Assembly: GCF_001984215.1 (NCBI RefSeq)
Contig: NZ_CP019420.1
Span: 2,604,001 to 2,668,000 of the forward strand
Reading direction: 5' to 3'
DNA: 64,000 nt
DNA from: Mycobacterium sp. MS1601
GTDB taxonomy: Bacteria; Actinomycetota; Actinomycetes; Mycobacteriales; Mycobacteriaceae
Shown: one piece after another, positions 1 through 7,906 of the stretch
How positions within the stretch are numbered: position 1 is the stretch's first letter
Layout: each line of letters starts with the position of its first letter
Notes under the pieces: model-generated
The model's database searches: none
What the model was told of the DNA's origin: nothing
What the model saw: the letters and a program-made list of their open reading frames with translations, nothing else
Translations under genes and position numbers: made by a program

Positions 1-125
1 GGCGTCTCGCATGTGCGATGGCTAAACATCTGCCGCTGATGAGGATCGCCCGCTTCGGGCATGCCGTTCCGATGGCGTCGTGGTGGCCTCGGCATCGGCC
101 GGGACCTTGAACCTCTTGACGTGGC

Positions 126-758
126 TCATGCCGGAAGAACGGCGTGCCAGACGTGCGTCAACGTCTGGGCCGCGTCGGTGAGCGAGGCTCCCTGCTTGGA
201 GGCCGCGTAGAAGTAGCGCTCGGTCATTGACACCAGGGCCGCGCTGACCGCGAATGCGCCTAGCGGGCTCGTGTCATCCGGCACGCCCGCTTCGACCAAC
301 AGCTGATGTGTTGCACTGCTCGCGGCTGACACTGCCGCCTGCCAGGAAGCCTCGATCTCCGGTACGACGGGCCCCAGTTCCACGGCCACTCGCATGACCG
401 GGCCATGCTCCTGCCACATCTGCGCGGTTTGGAGCACGGCTTTCTGCAGAGCCTGTCGGGGGTCGTCGGGTGCCTGGGCCTGAGCGCGGCCGACCGCGCC
501 TGCCACGCCGTCGGCGGTCCTCTGGACCAACGCAGCCAGTACGTCGTTCTTCGAGCTGAAATAGAAGTACAGCGCTCCGCGCGTGATTCCGGCCGCCGTC
601 GCAATCGTCTCCACCGTCATGTGCTGCACGCCGATCTCGCCGAGCTGGCGTTCTGAGGCGTCGAGAATCGCGAGTTCCCTCAGATCGCCCTTGGAGGGTG
701 ATGTTCGGCGCCGACCCGAACCCCTCTTCGCTTCAGCCACGGGCACGAGTGTACGCAA
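126..758 (-). CDS. TetR-family transcriptional regulator
   Basis: One-component DNA-binding repressor, about 206-210 aa. The N-terminal helix-turn-helix (roughly residues 30-75) has the TetR pattern, including MTVETIATAAGITRGALYFY and the following FSSKNDVLAAL. The C-terminal two thirds is an all-helical, alanine-rich ligand/dimer domain with no recognisable ligand signature. The longest reading begins with TTG; GTG codons at 746 and 740 are equally possible starts, and a candidate promoter puts the transcript start near 760. It is divergent from the SDR oxidoreductase gene 56 bp away, the usual layout for a TetR repressor controlling its neighbour, so that SDR gene is the likely target (inference). 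Its stop overlaps an ATG at 131-129 that opens only a short frame, which I do not call. Confidence 0.9.
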   Translation of the reverse strand: MRTLVPVAEAKRGSGRRRTSPSKGDLRELAILDASERQLGEIGVQHMTVETIATAAGITRGALYFYFSSKNDVLAALVQRTADGVAGAVGRAQAQAPDDPRQALQKAVLQTAQMWQEHGPVMRVAVELGPVVPEIEASWQAAVSAASSATHQLLVEAGVPDDTSPLGAFAVSAALVSMTERYFYAASKQGASLTDAAQTLTHVWHAVLPA

Positions 759-765
759 CGCTCAG

Positions 766-811
766 AATAATCAACGCAATGGCGATAAAAGTCAACACTG
801 TGTAGATTATT
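766..811. promoter_or_regulatory. Divergent TetR/SDR control region with inverted repeat and minus-strand promoter
   Basis: The gap between the TetR and SDR genes contains a perfect 7-bp inverted repeat, AATAATC at 766-772 and GATTATT at 805-811. On the minus strand TTGACT (795-790) is followed about 17 bp later by a GATTAT-like -10 box near 773-768, a plausible sigma-70 promoter for the regulator. Overlap of the repeat with the -10 box fits autorepression. No binding data; symmetry alone supports this. Confidence 0.4.
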
Positions 812-814
812 GCT

Positions 815-1678
815 ATGCCACACGACCGCACACGTTCCTTCCTCATTACCGGCGCCAGCTCAGGGCTGGGTCGCGCGTTCGCCGAGGCCGCTCTCGCGGC
901 GGGCCACACAGTGGTGGGCACCGTCCGAAAGTCGGCCGATGCAGCGGCTTTCAACTCGATCGCGCCTGGCCGTTCTCACGCCCGCGAACTTGATGTCACC
1001 GATGACCGCGCTGTCCTCGCGGTCGTTGACGACGTCGAAAAGACGCTTGGGCCAATTGATGTCCTCATTGCCAACGCGGGTTACGGGCACGAAGGAGTTT
1101 TCGAGGAGTCACCGATGTCTGAACTGCGCGCGCAGTTCGACACCAATGTGTTCGGGGCAGTTGCGACGATCAAAGCTGTGCTCCCGCACATGCGTCGGCG
1201 ACGTGCCGGGCACATCTTCGCCGTCACCTCGATGGGCGGGTTGATGACCGTCCCCGGATTGGCGTACTACTGCGGCAGCAAGTACGCCCTCGAAGGCATC
1301 CTCGAAACGGTCGGCAAAGAGGTCAGTGCGTTCGGAATTCATGTCACCGCAATCGAACCCGGGTCCTTCCGCACCGACTGGGCGGGGCGCTCCATGGTCC
1401 GTACCGAGCGGAGCATCGCAGACTACGACGATCTGATGAATCCGCTGCGCGACAACCGCATAGCGGCCAGCGGCAATCAGTTGGGCAATCCCGCCAAAGC
1501 TGGACAAGCCATCCTCTCGGTCATCGACTCACCCAGCCCGCCTGCGCATCTTGTCCTCGGTTCCGACGCGCTTCGACTGGTCACCAGCGGACGCGCCGCC
1601 GTTGACCGGGAGATTGCGGACTGGTCTGAGCTGTCGCGCTCCACCGACTTTCCCGAGGGCGCGCAGATCGCGAACTGA
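815..1678 (+). CDS. Short-chain dehydrogenase/reductase (SDR)
   Basis: NAD(P)-dependent oxidoreductase of 287 aa, in the size range of classical SDRs. Visible signatures are the glycine-rich cofactor loop TGASSGLG near the N terminus, the NAG motif (LIANAGYG), a catalytic serine in VTSMGG and the YxxxK pair in YYCGSKYALEG. The motif after the active site (IEPGSFRTDW) matches the PG-motif. The basic residue in GTVRKS after the second strand suggests NADPH preference (inference). It starts at an ATG and is divergent from a TetR gene that probably represses it. Substrate cannot be told from sequence. Confidence 0.9.
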   Translation: MPHDRTRSFLITGASSGLGRAFAEAALAAGHTVVGTVRKSADAAAFNSIAPGRSHARELDVTDDRAVLAVVDDVEKTLGPIDVLIANAGYGHEGVFEESPMSELRAQFDTNVFGAVATIKAVLPHMRRRRAGHIFAVTSMGGLMTVPGLAYYCGSKYALEGILETVGKEVSAFGIHVTAIEPGSFRTDWAGRSMVRTERSIADYDDLMNPLRDNRIAASGNQLGNPAKAGQAILSVIDSPSPPAHLVLGSDALRLVTSGRAAVDREIADWSELSRSTDFPEGAQIAN

Positions 1679-1793
1679 CCGCACACCACCGCACTGGGTG
1701 CATGTCGCAAAGATCGCCGGGGGAGACCAACGGAGATCGTGTCCGAGTACGGTCGGTGGAGGCGGACAATCTCCGGATGTCGGATGGGTGTTG

Positions 1794-2741
1794 ATGCGAA
1801 TCCTCATGTTCGGCCGCGGTGTCATTGCGACGATCTATGGCCAGGCTTTTCAGGAAGCGGGTCATGATGTTGAGTTCTACGTCCGCCCGGGCCGCGCCGT
1901 CGAGTACGGCGATGAAGTGTGCACGGAACTCATAGACGGGCGCCGTGCCCGGTTGGGTCGACGGGCTCGCCACGTGTTCGGGACACGGCTGCGCGAGTCC
2001 GTTGAGCCCGGCGACGGGTTTGATCTCGTCGTGCTCAGCGTTGGCCACCACCGCCTGCGGGAAGCTGCCGCATATCTGGCTCCCCGCATCGGGGAGGCCG
2101 CCGTCCTGGTGTTCGGCAATGTATGGGATGAACCGCTGGCCGCGGTCGCCCCGCTTCCCGCAGATCGGGTGACATTCGGATTTCCGCAAGCCGGTGGGGG
2201 CTTCGGAGACGATGGGGTTCTCCGTGGCGCGTTGTTCCGATCGGTGGTCCTCGGAACGTCCGGGGTGTCACCTGGCCCGCGGGAGCTGATCGTGCGAGCG
2301 GCCTTTCGGCAGGCTGGTTTCGGGATCAAGGATGAGCAGGACATGCGTGGATTGCTGTTGCTGCACTTCGCCTCGGACGCCGGAATGTTCTCTCAGGCGT
2401 TGAGCAGTGGGGGACTGGCGAACATGATCGGGGACCGCCGCGCGCTGCGTGAGGCGTTCCTGACGAGTCGAGAGCTGCTGCCGGTTCTCGACAAACGCGG
2501 CGTCGACCTGCGCCTGCACTCCATCGCGACGTTGCCCTACCGGTTGCCTGGGTTGACCGCCACCACGTTGGCGTGGGCCACCGAGCACTTCCCGATCGCG
2601 CAGGCGAGCCTCGCGGCGCACACCGATCCGAACGCGGCAGAGCCCCGTGCGGTCCTCCAGGATGCACTCAGCACATCCCGCCAGCTCAACATCGCCACTC
2701 CGCGCCTCGAAAGCGCCGTCCGCGGAACGTCCACCAGCTGA
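1794..2741 (+). CDS. Ketopantoate reductase-like (ApbA/PanE family) oxidoreductase
   Basis: A 315-aa protein starting at the ATG that opens the Rossmann fold (MRILMFGRGVIATIYGQAF), a nucleotide-binding start typical of 2-dehydropantoate 2-reductase relatives. The frame is open further upstream but homology-like sequence begins here. The cofactor loop is GRGVIATIYG rather than the usual GxGxxG, and the C-terminal half is helical like the ApbA C-terminal domain. It follows the SDR gene on the same strand with a gap of about 115 bp and may be co-transcribed. A true pantothenate role is unlikely next to catabolic genes. Treat it as an NADPH-dependent 2-oxoacid or keto-compound reductase of unknown substrate. 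Confidence 0.75.
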   Translation: MRILMFGRGVIATIYGQAFQEAGHDVEFYVRPGRAVEYGDEVCTELIDGRRARLGRRARHVFGTRLRESVEPGDGFDLVVLSVGHHRLREAAAYLAPRIGEAAVLVFGNVWDEPLAAVAPLPADRVTFGFPQAGGGFGDDGVLRGALFRSVVLGTSGVSPGPRELIVRAAFRQAGFGIKDEQDMRGLLLLHFASDAGMFSQALSSGGLANMIGDRRALREAFLTSRELLPVLDKRGVDLRLHSIATLPYRLPGLTATTLAWATEHFPIAQASLAAHTDPNAAEPRAVLQDALSTSRQLNIATPRLESAVRGTSTS

Positions 2742-2806
2742 GCGGTCTCGGACTCAGCCGACCCCGGTAGTTGCTCCGATAACTCTCCGGTGCCTTGTAT
2801 TACGGC

Positions 2807-2840
2807 TGCCTCACAGTGCGGTGATCTGTCCTGTGAGGCA
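2807..2840 (+). terminator. Stem-loop terminator after the ketopantoate-reductase-like gene
   Basis: Perfect 10-bp inverted repeat TGCCTCACAG (2807-2816) and CTGTGAGGCA (2831-2840) around a 14-nt loop, 66 nt past the stop codon. There is no U-tract, which is common for actinobacterial stem-loops. Confidence 0.55.
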
Positions 2841-2875
2841 CGTGTAATCCGCCGCAACCACGACGAAACCCAAAA

Positions 2876-2898
2876 ATACGGTATTTGAAATACCGATT
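2876..2898. promoter_or_regulatory. NsrR/Rrf2-type operator upstream of the first acyl-CoA-dehydrogenase-like gene
   Basis: The sequence has an 11-1-11 layout: ATACGGTATTT, a central G at 2887, then AAATACCGATT. The inner 8-bp arms (CGGTATTT/AAATACCG) are a perfect palindrome around one base. The family consensus I recall for NsrR is an 11-1-11 repeat whose inner halves read GYATTT-N-AAATRC, which this matches exactly. It lies 78 bp ahead of the ATG at 2977 and near an Rrf2 gene with NsrR-like cysteines, the obvious candidate binder. I saw no second copy ahead of 4435 or 4907. Confidence 0.6.
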
Positions 2899-2976
2899 CA
2901 GGAATCTCTGACGGTCTGCCTCTACGGTGCGGCAGACGATCGCATACTGCGTCCCTCTTACACACCGGGAGTAGCC

Positions 2977-4287
2977 ATGACCATCAACTTCACCATGTCC
3001 GACGACCAGCGAAAGCTGCAGTACGAGGTACGGACCTTCGCCGAGGAGGTGCTGGCGCCCACCGTCGCGGCCGCCGACGCCGAACCCGATCCGCTGAAGG
3101 GTTTCCAACTGACCAAGCCGGCTTATGTCGAGGCCTATCACGCCGGCATCGCGATGTGCATGCTGCCGAAGGCCTATGGGGGCGGCGGGGTTTCGTGTGT
3201 CGACCTGGTCATCGCGGCAGAGGAGATCTGCGTCGTCGATCCCGGGTTCGCGTGTACCGTGCTGTGTAACGGTTTAGGACTGATGCCGGTGGCCTGGTAT
3301 GGCAGCGACGAACAGAAAGAGCGTTTCCTCCGGGCCGCGACGTCCGACCCGACCGGCGAATACCTCGGCGGCTGGACCGCCAGTGAGCCGCCAGGAAATC
3401 CCTCCGGGACCGCGAACTTCGACATCCCCCTTCCACGGCCCGCGGGCGTGGGATTGACGGCTGTGCGCGACGGTGACGACTACATCGTCAACGGCCGCAA
3501 GTACTGGCCGTCGTCGGCGGGCTGGGACGAGCGGGGTGTCAACGCCGGGACGCTGATCGTTCGGACTGACTCGGAAAGAGGTGGCACCGAAGGACTCTCG
3601 GCGCTGGTCCTGGAACGCGATACCCCGGGGGTGACGTTCCGCCACCTCGACAAGATCGGTCACCGGCTCGCGTCCAACGCCGAGATCGTGTTCGAAAACG
3701 CGCGCATTCCGGCTGCCAATCTCCTGCCGGGAGCGCAGGGGAACGGCGATCTGGTGATCAACCGAAACTTCGCCTGGTCGGGTCCGGTCGCGGCAATCGC
3801 GGCTGTCGGCATGGCACGGGCCGCGTACGAAATGGCACTCGACTGGGCCAAGAACAACACCGCCGGCGGGATCGCCCCGATCATCGGGTTCCAGAACGTC
3901 GGCTACGTACTCGGCGACGTGGCCGCCAAGATCGAGATGGCCCGCACGTTCTCCTGGCGGGCCGCCGACTACCTCGACAAGCACGATCAACACGCTGAGT
4001 TGGTCGGAGCCATGAACAAGATCCAGGTCACCGAGATGATGTTCGACTGCGTCTTCAAATGCATGCAGATCGTCGGCGTCAACAGCCTGGAAACCAAGAA
4101 CGGCTTCGGCAAGATCTTGCGCGAGGCTGCGGTTCTGCCGATCTACGACGGCGGCAACATGGGCATGCAGCGTCGTCGAGTGCACGGCATCATCGCCGAT
4201 CCCGACTTCAACCCGCGCGCGATCATGGAGGACGAGTACGTCAAGTTCGGTAAGCAGCACGAGAGCATCGGCACCATGGCCGGTTGA
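2977..4287 (+). CDS. Acyl-CoA dehydrogenase-fold flavoprotein (paralogue 1)
   Basis: FAD enzyme of the acyl-CoA dehydrogenase superfamily, 436 aa. N-terminal helical domain (MSDDQRKLQYEVRTFAEEVL), middle beta domain (GWTASEPP, then NGRKYW for the usual NG.K.W) and C-terminal helical domain ending in an IYDGGNMGMQRRR segment. In medium-chain acyl-CoA dehydrogenase that last position is the catalytic base in IYEGTSQIQR; here it is Asp391. Asp at this position is known from nitroalkane oxidase, a non-CoA member of the superfamily, so CoA-ester oxidation should not be assumed. A terminator follows and an NsrR-like operator precedes it. Close paralogue of the gene at 4907. Confidence 0.85.
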   Translation: MTINFTMSDDQRKLQYEVRTFAEEVLAPTVAAADAEPDPLKGFQLTKPAYVEAYHAGIAMCMLPKAYGGGGVSCVDLVIAAEEICVVDPGFACTVLCNGLGLMPVAWYGSDEQKERFLRAATSDPTGEYLGGWTASEPPGNPSGTANFDIPLPRPAGVGLTAVRDGDDYIVNGRKYWPSSAGWDERGVNAGTLIVRTDSERGGTEGLSALVLERDTPGVTFRHLDKIGHRLASNAEIVFENARIPAANLLPGAQGNGDLVINRNFAWSGPVAAIAAVGMARAAYEMALDWAKNNTAGGIAPIIGFQNVGYVLGDVAAKIEMARTFSWRAADYLDKHDQHAELVGAMNKIQVTEMMFDCVFKCMQIVGVNSLETKNGFGKILREAAVLPIYDGGNMGMQRRRVHGIIADPDFNPRAIMEDEYVKFGKQHESIGTMAG

Positions 4288-4305
4288 GGTTGAAACCACT
4301 GCCCC

Positions 4306-4335
4306 GGGCCCGACGGTCCCCATGCCGTCGGGCCC
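4306..4335 (+). terminator. Strong stem-loop terminator
   Basis: Perfect 11-bp inverted repeat GGGCCCGACGG (4306-4316) and CCGTCGGGCCC (4325-4335) with an 8-nt loop, 18 nt downstream of the first acyl-CoA-dehydrogenase-like gene. It separates that transcript from the Rrf2 gene. Confidence 0.7.
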
Positions 4336-4434
4336 GCCACGGCATGGCGACCTGCGGCCGCGGGTTGACCGCGCTGCGGCGGATCAGCCGTGGCACAGTG
4401 AGACGGTGCAATCGTCAAGGGAAGCCGCGGCCAC

Positions 4435-4872
4435 ATGAAGCACACCAACCACGCCGACTACGCACTACGAGTGCTGCTCTACCTGCGCGTCGCGCCTGAC
4501 CGACGCGGGTCGGTCGCAGAGATTGCCGCGGCCCACCGAATCTCGCGAAACCATTTGGACAAGGTCGTCCAACGGTTGTCGGCGGCGGGTCTGGTTCGTA
4601 CGACACGCGGCCGCTCAGGCGGTGTCGAGCTGGCCCGTGACCCCTCCACCATCAGCATCGGCAACGTGATGCGAACCATGGAGTCGGACTTCGCGGTTGT
4701 GGAATGCCTCGGTCCCGCGCGTTACTGCCGCGTTGCCGGGGTGTGCGGCGCGCGGAGCGTTTTTTCCGATGCTCTGCAGGCCTACTTCGAGGTGCTCGAT
4801 CGATCGAGTCTGGAAGACATCGCAAGCAACGACTACGGACTGCGCGGCGCACTGGGGCTCACGAGCGGTTGA
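4435..4872 (+). CDS. Rrf2-family Fe-S transcriptional regulator (NsrR/IscR-like)
   Basis: A 145-aa winged-helix regulator. N-terminal MKHTNHADYALRVLLYL matches the Rrf2 start, followed by the recognition helix (HRISRNHLDKVVQRL) and the wing (GLVRTTRGRSGGVELAR). Three cysteines in the C-terminal part (CLGPARYC then CRVAGVC) are spaced like the Fe-S ligands of NsrR and IscR, so it probably carries a cluster that senses NO, nitrosative or redox stress, or iron-sulfur status. It sits between two paralogous flavoenzyme genes and is followed closely by the second. The palindrome at 2876 fits an NsrR-type site. The effector is inferred from family only. Confidence 0.88.
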   Translation: MKHTNHADYALRVLLYLRVAPDRRGSVAEIAAAHRISRNHLDKVVQRLSAAGLVRTTRGRSGGVELARDPSTISIGNVMRTMESDFAVVECLGPARYCRVAGVCGARSVFSDALQAYFEVLDRSSLEDIASNDYGLRGALGLTSG

Positions 4873-4906
4873 GCGTCGGCGTTCACCGGCGGTAAGGAGC
4901 ACCAGC

Positions 4907-6205
4907 ATGCCCATCGACTTCGCGATGACCGCCGAACAGAGCGCGCTGAAACGCAGGGCACGGGAGTTCGCCAAGGAGGTGCTGCGCCCGGTGGCGGAGC
5001 GCGCGGACGCGTTGACCGACCCCCAGGAGGCGTTCCTCGCCATGCGCCCGGTGTATCGCCAGGCGGCCGAGGCGGGTTTCACCAGCATGTTCTTACCGCG
5101 CGAATACGGCGGGGGCGGGGCCTCGAACGTCGACTTCCTCATCGCCATCGAGGAACTCTGCGCAGTCGACCCCGGATTTCCGACAACGATCCTCGTCAAC
5201 GGCCTGGCCCTGATGCCGATCCTGTGGCACGGCAGCGACGAACAGCGCGACCGGTGGATCACCCCAGCGGCATCCGACCGGGAGGGTTCCTTCCTGGCGG
5301 GTTGGGTGGTCAGCGAACGTGGTGGCACCGCCAACTTCGACCACCCGAGCCCGTCGGCGGGCATCCAGTTGTTGGCCAGGCATCAGCCCCGTCAGGGGCG
5401 ATACACGCTCAATGGCGAGAAACACTGGCCCTGCAACTCTGGCGGTTGGGACCTCCAGGGCGCCGACCTCAACGTCTGCGTCGCACGAACGGATTCCACA
5501 AAGGGCAGCGCCGATGCCCTGAGCGTCTTTGTCGTCGAGCGAGGTACGGCCGGCATCGAGTATGAAGTCATCGACAAGCTGGCCCACCGCACCTGCCAGA
5601 ACGTCACCATGACATTCCGTGACGTCAAGGTGCCTGAGCAGAACGTGTTGGCGCACGGCGAGGGCGATCTGTTGATCAACCGCAATTTCACCTGGTCCGC
5701 ACCGATCGCCAGTATTGCCGCGGTAGGGGTGGCGCGCTGCGCCTACGAATTTGCGCTCAAGTGGGCCAAGACCTACACCGGTGGTGGATCCTCGCCGATC
5801 ATCCACCACCAAGCGGTCGGCAACCTTCTCACCGAGGTCGCGGCCCGCATCGAGGCGGCCCGGTACTTCTCTTGGAAGGCAGCGCATTACCTGGACCGTC
5901 ATCCCGGCCAGGGACACGCGCTCAGCGGGATGAACAAGACCTTCTGTGGAGATCTGATGCAGAGCGTGGTGTTCGACTGCATGAGGATCGTCGGGGTGAA
6001 CGCACTCGACAAGCGGTTCCCCATCGCCAAGCTCTACCGTGAGGCCGTCGTCTTCCCGCTGTACGACGCCGGAAACCTGGCCATGCAACGCCGCCGGGCC
6101 TGGGGTGCCATGGCGCACCGCGACTACTCAACCGATACCTTCGCCGACGATGAACCGTTCGAGTTCACCAGGGAGATGCAGGGATTCGGAACCATGCCCA
6201 GTTGA
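4907..6205 (+). CDS. Acyl-CoA dehydrogenase-fold flavoprotein (paralogue 2)
   Basis: A 432-aa paralogue of the 2977-4287 product, aligning along its whole length (shared EYGGGGxSxVDxxIAxEE, HGSDEQ or YGSDEQ, NRNFxWSxP and MQRRRxxG). The frame is open 210 nt further upstream, but the ATG at 4907 has a good ribosome site (AAGGAGC) and begins the conserved region. The acyl-CoA-dehydrogenase catalytic Glu is again Asp (Asp387 in LYDAGN). It lies 34 bp after the Rrf2 gene and is probably co-transcribed with it. The two enzymes may act as a heteromer or on successive substrates. Substrate unknown; a nitronate, amine or CoA-ester oxidation are all possible. Confidence 0.85.
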   Translation: MPIDFAMTAEQSALKRRAREFAKEVLRPVAERADALTDPQEAFLAMRPVYRQAAEAGFTSMFLPREYGGGGASNVDFLIAIEELCAVDPGFPTTILVNGLALMPILWHGSDEQRDRWITPAASDREGSFLAGWVVSERGGTANFDHPSPSAGIQLLARHQPRQGRYTLNGEKHWPCNSGGWDLQGADLNVCVARTDSTKGSADALSVFVVERGTAGIEYEVIDKLAHRTCQNVTMTFRDVKVPEQNVLAHGEGDLLINRNFTWSAPIASIAAVGVARCAYEFALKWAKTYTGGGSSPIIHHQAVGNLLTEVAARIEAARYFSWKAAHYLDRHPGQGHALSGMNKTFCGDLMQSVVFDCMRIVGVNALDKRFPIAKLYREAVVFPLYDAGNLAMQRRRAWGAMAHRDYSTDTFADDEPFEFTREMQGFGTMPS

Positions 6206-6224
6206 CGGCGGCACGTTCTGACTG

Positions 6225-6845
6225 TCAGTAACCGTTCCCGGGTGTCATCACCCAGAGCACCGTCGCCGGCCGCTCCAGGGGATTACGAAACCCGTGCCCG
6301 TGACGTGGATCGAGCAGGAGGGAATCACCCGCCTCGAGCCGCACCGTGGTTTCGTCCACGGTCACGTCGATGGCCCCCTCCAGCACAAGCACACATTCTT
6401 CGTCGGCGGCGTGGGTGTAGAGCCCATGACCCGAGCTGCCACCCGGCCCGATCACCGTGTGGTGAATCTGCAACTGCCTGGCGGTTTCTGGGGTGACCAT
6501 CGAGTCGACGAACCCGGAAGGATGACTCATGGTCCGACGCTCGTGTAGACGGACCACCCCTTCGTGCTCGCCGCCGCCGACGAACAGCGTGGCAACCGGC
6601 TGATTCAGTGCTTGCGCGATGCGACGTAACGAAGCTATGGAGGGGTTGGCCAGCCCGCGTTCGACCTGCGACAGAAAACTCTCGGACACCCCGGCCGCGG
6701 TAGCGGCATCCTTGAGGGTGATCGTTTGGGCTTGCCGCAGGCTCCGGATGCGCGCGCCCAACCGCCGATCGGCCTCGGTGGGCTGATCGGCGGTTTCTTC
6801 GACGCGCTCGTTCTTGGTGCTCGAGCGCCGTCGACTCGACGTCAT
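6225..6845 (-). CDS. XRE-family regulator with C-terminal cupin domain
   Basis: A 206-aa transcription factor. The HTH (about residues 28-82) contains RIRSLRQAQTITLKDAA and GVSESFLSQVERGLANPSI, the classic XRE signature. The C-terminal half (about 125-200) is a cupin ligand-binding barrel (HTVIGPGGSSGHGLYTH, EECVLVLEG, LLDPRHGHGFRNP). This architecture belongs to the PuuR/SutR-like group that senses small metabolites. I chose the ATG at 6845; the frame runs open upstream without homology-like sequence. It is the last gene of the minus-strand ABC-transporter operon, 53 bp after the permease, so it likely controls that import and hydrolysis module and perhaps the divergent monooxygenase. Confidence 0.88.
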   Translation of the reverse strand: MTSSRRRSSTKNERVEETADQPTEADRRLGARIRSLRQAQTITLKDAATAAGVSESFLSQVERGLANPSIASLRRIAQALNQPVATLFVGGGEHEGVVRLHERRTMSHPSGFVDSMVTPETARQLQIHHTVIGPGGSSGHGLYTHAADEECVLVLEGAIDVTVDETTVRLEAGDSLLLDPRHGHGFRNPLERPATVLWVMTPGNGY

Positions 6846-6898
6846 AGCCCTCAATTCACGTTCGTTGGTAACCCCACACGCACTCCCGTGTGCAGAGC

Positions 6899-7906
6899 TC
6901 ACCTTCGCGCACGAACACGGTCGAGGGCAACTGCACTGACCAAGACCACTCCGATGACCAGCTGCTGCACGTAGCTCGACACTCGCAAGAGATTCATTCC
7001 GTTGCTCAAGATACCGATGAACAGCACACCGAGAATGACCAGACCAAGTCGGCCCTCCCCGCCGAACAGCGACGTGCCACCGAGAACTGCGGCGGCAATC
7101 GACAGCAGTACGTAGGTGGTGCCCAGTGTTGCTTCCCCCGACGCGACACGGGCGGTGAGCAGCACACCAGACAGAGCGGTGAGGCCGGAACACAGCAAGA
7201 AGGCGCAGATCAACACTTTGCGCACCTCGATACCGGCCACCCTCGCAGCATCCTGGTTACCGCCGACTGCGAAGAAGCTACGTCCGAGTGTGGTCCAGTA
7301 CAGCAGAACGTAGACGCCCACCGCGGCGATGACGGCGATGATCAGTGGGATGGGCAGGCCCAGCCATTGACCGGTTCCGAAGAGGTCGCTGAATTTCAGC
7401 GGTATGCCGGTGACGGGTGCGCCATCGGAGAGGATGAGGGCCGCGCCGGAGGCCGCCGACGTGGTGCCCAGCGTCACCATGAACGAGGGCACATTGAACA
7501 AGGTCACTGCCGCCCCGTTGATCAGACCCACTAGCAGCCCCACACCCATGCCCGCCGCGACGCCGACGACCACGGCGGAAAGTGTGCCGCCGGACCAGTT
7601 CGACATGGTGAGGGCAGTGACGACGCTGACCAGCGCCACGGTGGCGCCAACGGAGAGATCCAGTTGTGCGCACAACAGCACGATCATCTGCGCCATCGTG
7701 ATGAGCAGTAGGTACACCGACTGCCTGCCGATGTTGGCCAGATTGTCCGGGGCGAGAAACCGTGGCTCCAGGACCGCGAACAGGATGACCATGGCGACCA
7801 GCAGAAAGGGCAACAAACCGATGTCCAGAATTTTGGCGGTCAGGCGCCGGTGCAGTCCAGAACTGCGGCCCGTCGTACTTTCCGGAGCCATAGCTTGCGT
7901 GGTCAC
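6899..7906 (-). CDS. CUT2-type ABC transporter permease (RbsC-like)
   Basis: Integral membrane permease of 335 aa with about eight to ten hydrophobic segments, family BPD_transp_2. Recognisable stretches are the first helix (LLPFLLVAMVILFAVLEPRF), LSVGATVALVSV and LGGTSLFGGEGR. The last resembles the conserved GG.SL.GG.G motif of ribose/xylose permeases. Its ATG overlaps the ATPase stop by 4 nt (ATGA). Together with the ATPase and the lipoprotein it forms one importer; CUT2 permeases usually act as dimers. Substrates of this family include pentoses, purine nucleosides and autoinducer-2, so the family name does not prove a sugar substrate. Confidence 0.92.
   Translation of the reverse strand: MTTQAMAPESTTGRSSGLHRRLTAKILDIGLLPFLLVAMVILFAVLEPRFLAPDNLANIGRQSVYLLLITMAQMIVLLCAQLDLSVGATVALVSVVTALTMSNWSGGTLSAVVVGVAAGMGVGLLVGLINGAAVTLFNVPSFMVTLGTTSAASGAALILSDGAPVTGIPLKFSDLFGTGQWLGLPIPLIIAVIAAVGVYVLLYWTTLGRSFFAVGGNQDAARVAGIEVRKVLICAFLLCSGLTALSGVLLTARVASGEATLGTTYVLLSIAAAVLGGTSLFGGEGRLGLVILGVLFIGILSNGMNLLRVSSYVQQLVIGVVLVSAVALDRVRARR

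Noticed and set aside
1..125. Possible short gene on the minus strand beginning at ATG 131 that overlaps the TetR stop
   Set aside because: It stops after about 34 codons, shows no motif or ribosome site, and the window edge prevents testing other frames.
3274..6118. Minus-strand frames of about 340-350 codons opposite both acyl-CoA-dehydrogenase-like genes
   Set aside because: The same kind of antisense shadow appears opposite both paralogues, which reflects shared codon usage of the real genes.
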